A stretch of 64,000 bases of DNA, from contig MKTJ01000049.1 of the NCBI GenBank assembly GCA_001898225.1, positions 1 to 64,000 on the forward strand, read 5' to 3'. Each line of letters starts with the position of its first letter. Positions within the stretch are counted from its first letter, which is position 1. The translations under genes and the position numbers were made by a program. Below are positions 63,602 to 64,000 of this stretch, in pieces. The DNA is from Chloroflexi bacterium 54-19. Lineage in GTDB: Bacteria; Chloroflexota; Chloroflexia; Chloroheliales; Chloroheliaceae. The notes below the pieces were generated by a model. The model worked only from the letters and a program-made list of their open reading frames with translations. It was not told the origin of the DNA and searched no databases.

Positions 63602-64000
63602 CTACGAGATTTTGGTCTTCATCCAGTTACTGCTGTTGAAGAAGTCCGAAAGGGCTGTGCCGGGCGGGTTAAGCTCGTCAATAGCTTTGCGGGCGTCGTC
63701 GTCAAGACTCTGGTCGAGGATGGCGACGGCTTCCTCGTAGTGCCGGAAAGTGCGCGGCCCGGTAATCGGGGCCGTGATGCCGGGCTGGTCTTTGCACCAG
63801 AGCAGAGCCAACTGGGCCGCGTTCAGGTTACGAGCCTCGGCCAGTTCTTGGAGTTTATCCACGACCTGCTGGTTTTTGGGGTTAATCCGGGCGGCCATCG
63901 CGGGCATCCCGGCGGCGCGAGAACCTTCGGGGTAGGGCTGGCCTGCCGGGTAGCGCCCACCCAGGATACCACCGGCAATCGGTGACCAGGGAATAATGGC
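63602..64000 (-). CDS. Aldo/keto reductase, partial (runs off the window)
   Basis: The frame is open from the window edge to 63602, giving the last 132 residues. AIIPWSPIAGGILGGRYPAG is the family loop before the C-terminal helices; LALLWCKDQPGITAPITGPRTFRHYEEAVAIL is the NADP-phosphate region. The N-terminal catalytic tetrad is outside the window. The first in-window Met is not the start. Confidence 0.88.
   Translation of the reverse strand, partial: AIIPWSPIAGGILGGRYPAGQPYPEGSRAAGMPAMAARINPKNQQVVDKLQELAEARNLNAAQLALLWCKDQPGITAPITGPRTFRHYEEAVAILDQSLDDDARKAIDELNPPGTALSDFFNSSNWMKTKIS

Noticed and set aside
1..64000. tRNA, rRNA, CRISPR arrays, transposase genes
   Set aside because: Looked for on both strands. 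I saw no cloverleaf with a T-loop and acceptor stem, no spaced repeat array and no transposase-like protein.

Overview
Organism. The window has no rRNA or tRNA to place it. Most genes are GC-rich, start on ATG, GTG or TTG behind good Shine-Dalgarno sites, and include two lipoproteins with very long Ala/Thr linkers directly after the lipobox. There are also a Uma2-type nuclease, an HTH/NB-ARC/TPR regulator, drug-export-type ABC genes and many polysaccharide hydrolases. This mix best fits a soil or compost heterotroph of the Chloroflexota. The phylum is an inference; I cannot go lower.

Layout. 1-2.4 kb: three AT-rich genes for exported Cys-containing proteins of unknown function. 2.4-4.8 kb: L-lysine 6-transaminase/arginase operon behind a consensus promoter. 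5.1-12.1 kb: a large NYN-LOTUS-like protein, RNase PH, a HisC-like protein lacking the PLP lysine, and an aldo/keto reductase. 12.5-16.8 kb: secreted GH44 glucanase and a two-gene ABC exporter. 17.3-25.5 kb: isomalto-oligosaccharide/dextran operon (LacI regulator with operator, sugar-binding lipoprotein, two permeases, GH15, GH66; no ATPase gene). 25.6-32.2 kb: Uma2 nuclease, a sugar-acid operon (SDR, mannonate/altronate-type dehydratase, Gfo/Idh-like), GH16 glucanase and a small membrane protein. 32.2-38.5 kb: minus-strand catabolic operon (nitronate monooxygenase-like, carotenoid oxygenase, acyl-CoA ligase, SCP2-type thiolase, TetR) with a clear promoter and operator. 38.8-41.2 kb: SMI1/KNR4, methyltransferase, aldo/keto reductase. 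41.2-47.8 kb: phosphate operon pstS, a fused pstC-pstA, two pstB copies and phoU, preceded by two pairs of 11-bp-period PHO-box-like repeats. 48-58.4 kb: small regulators and enzymes, a CoA-transferase and an HTH/NB-ARC/TPR regulator. 58.5-61.3 kb: a compact RiPP locus. 61.3-64 kb: DUF1330, an SDR lacking YxxxK, a D-2-hydroxyacid dehydrogenase and the cut-off end of an aldo/keto reductase.

Most interesting. The RiPP locus pairs a Nif11-type precursor (double-Gly, 12-residue core VRSISITITIKF) with a B12-binding radical SAM maturase. A strong hairpin separates the two genes and an 18-bp perfect palindrome lies upstream. Other points are three enzymes that have lost family-defining catalytic residues (HisC-like K to H; SDR YxxxK to GxxxN; Gfo/Idh EKP to ETP), the PstC-PstA fusion, and a dispersed intergenic repeat family seen at five or more places.
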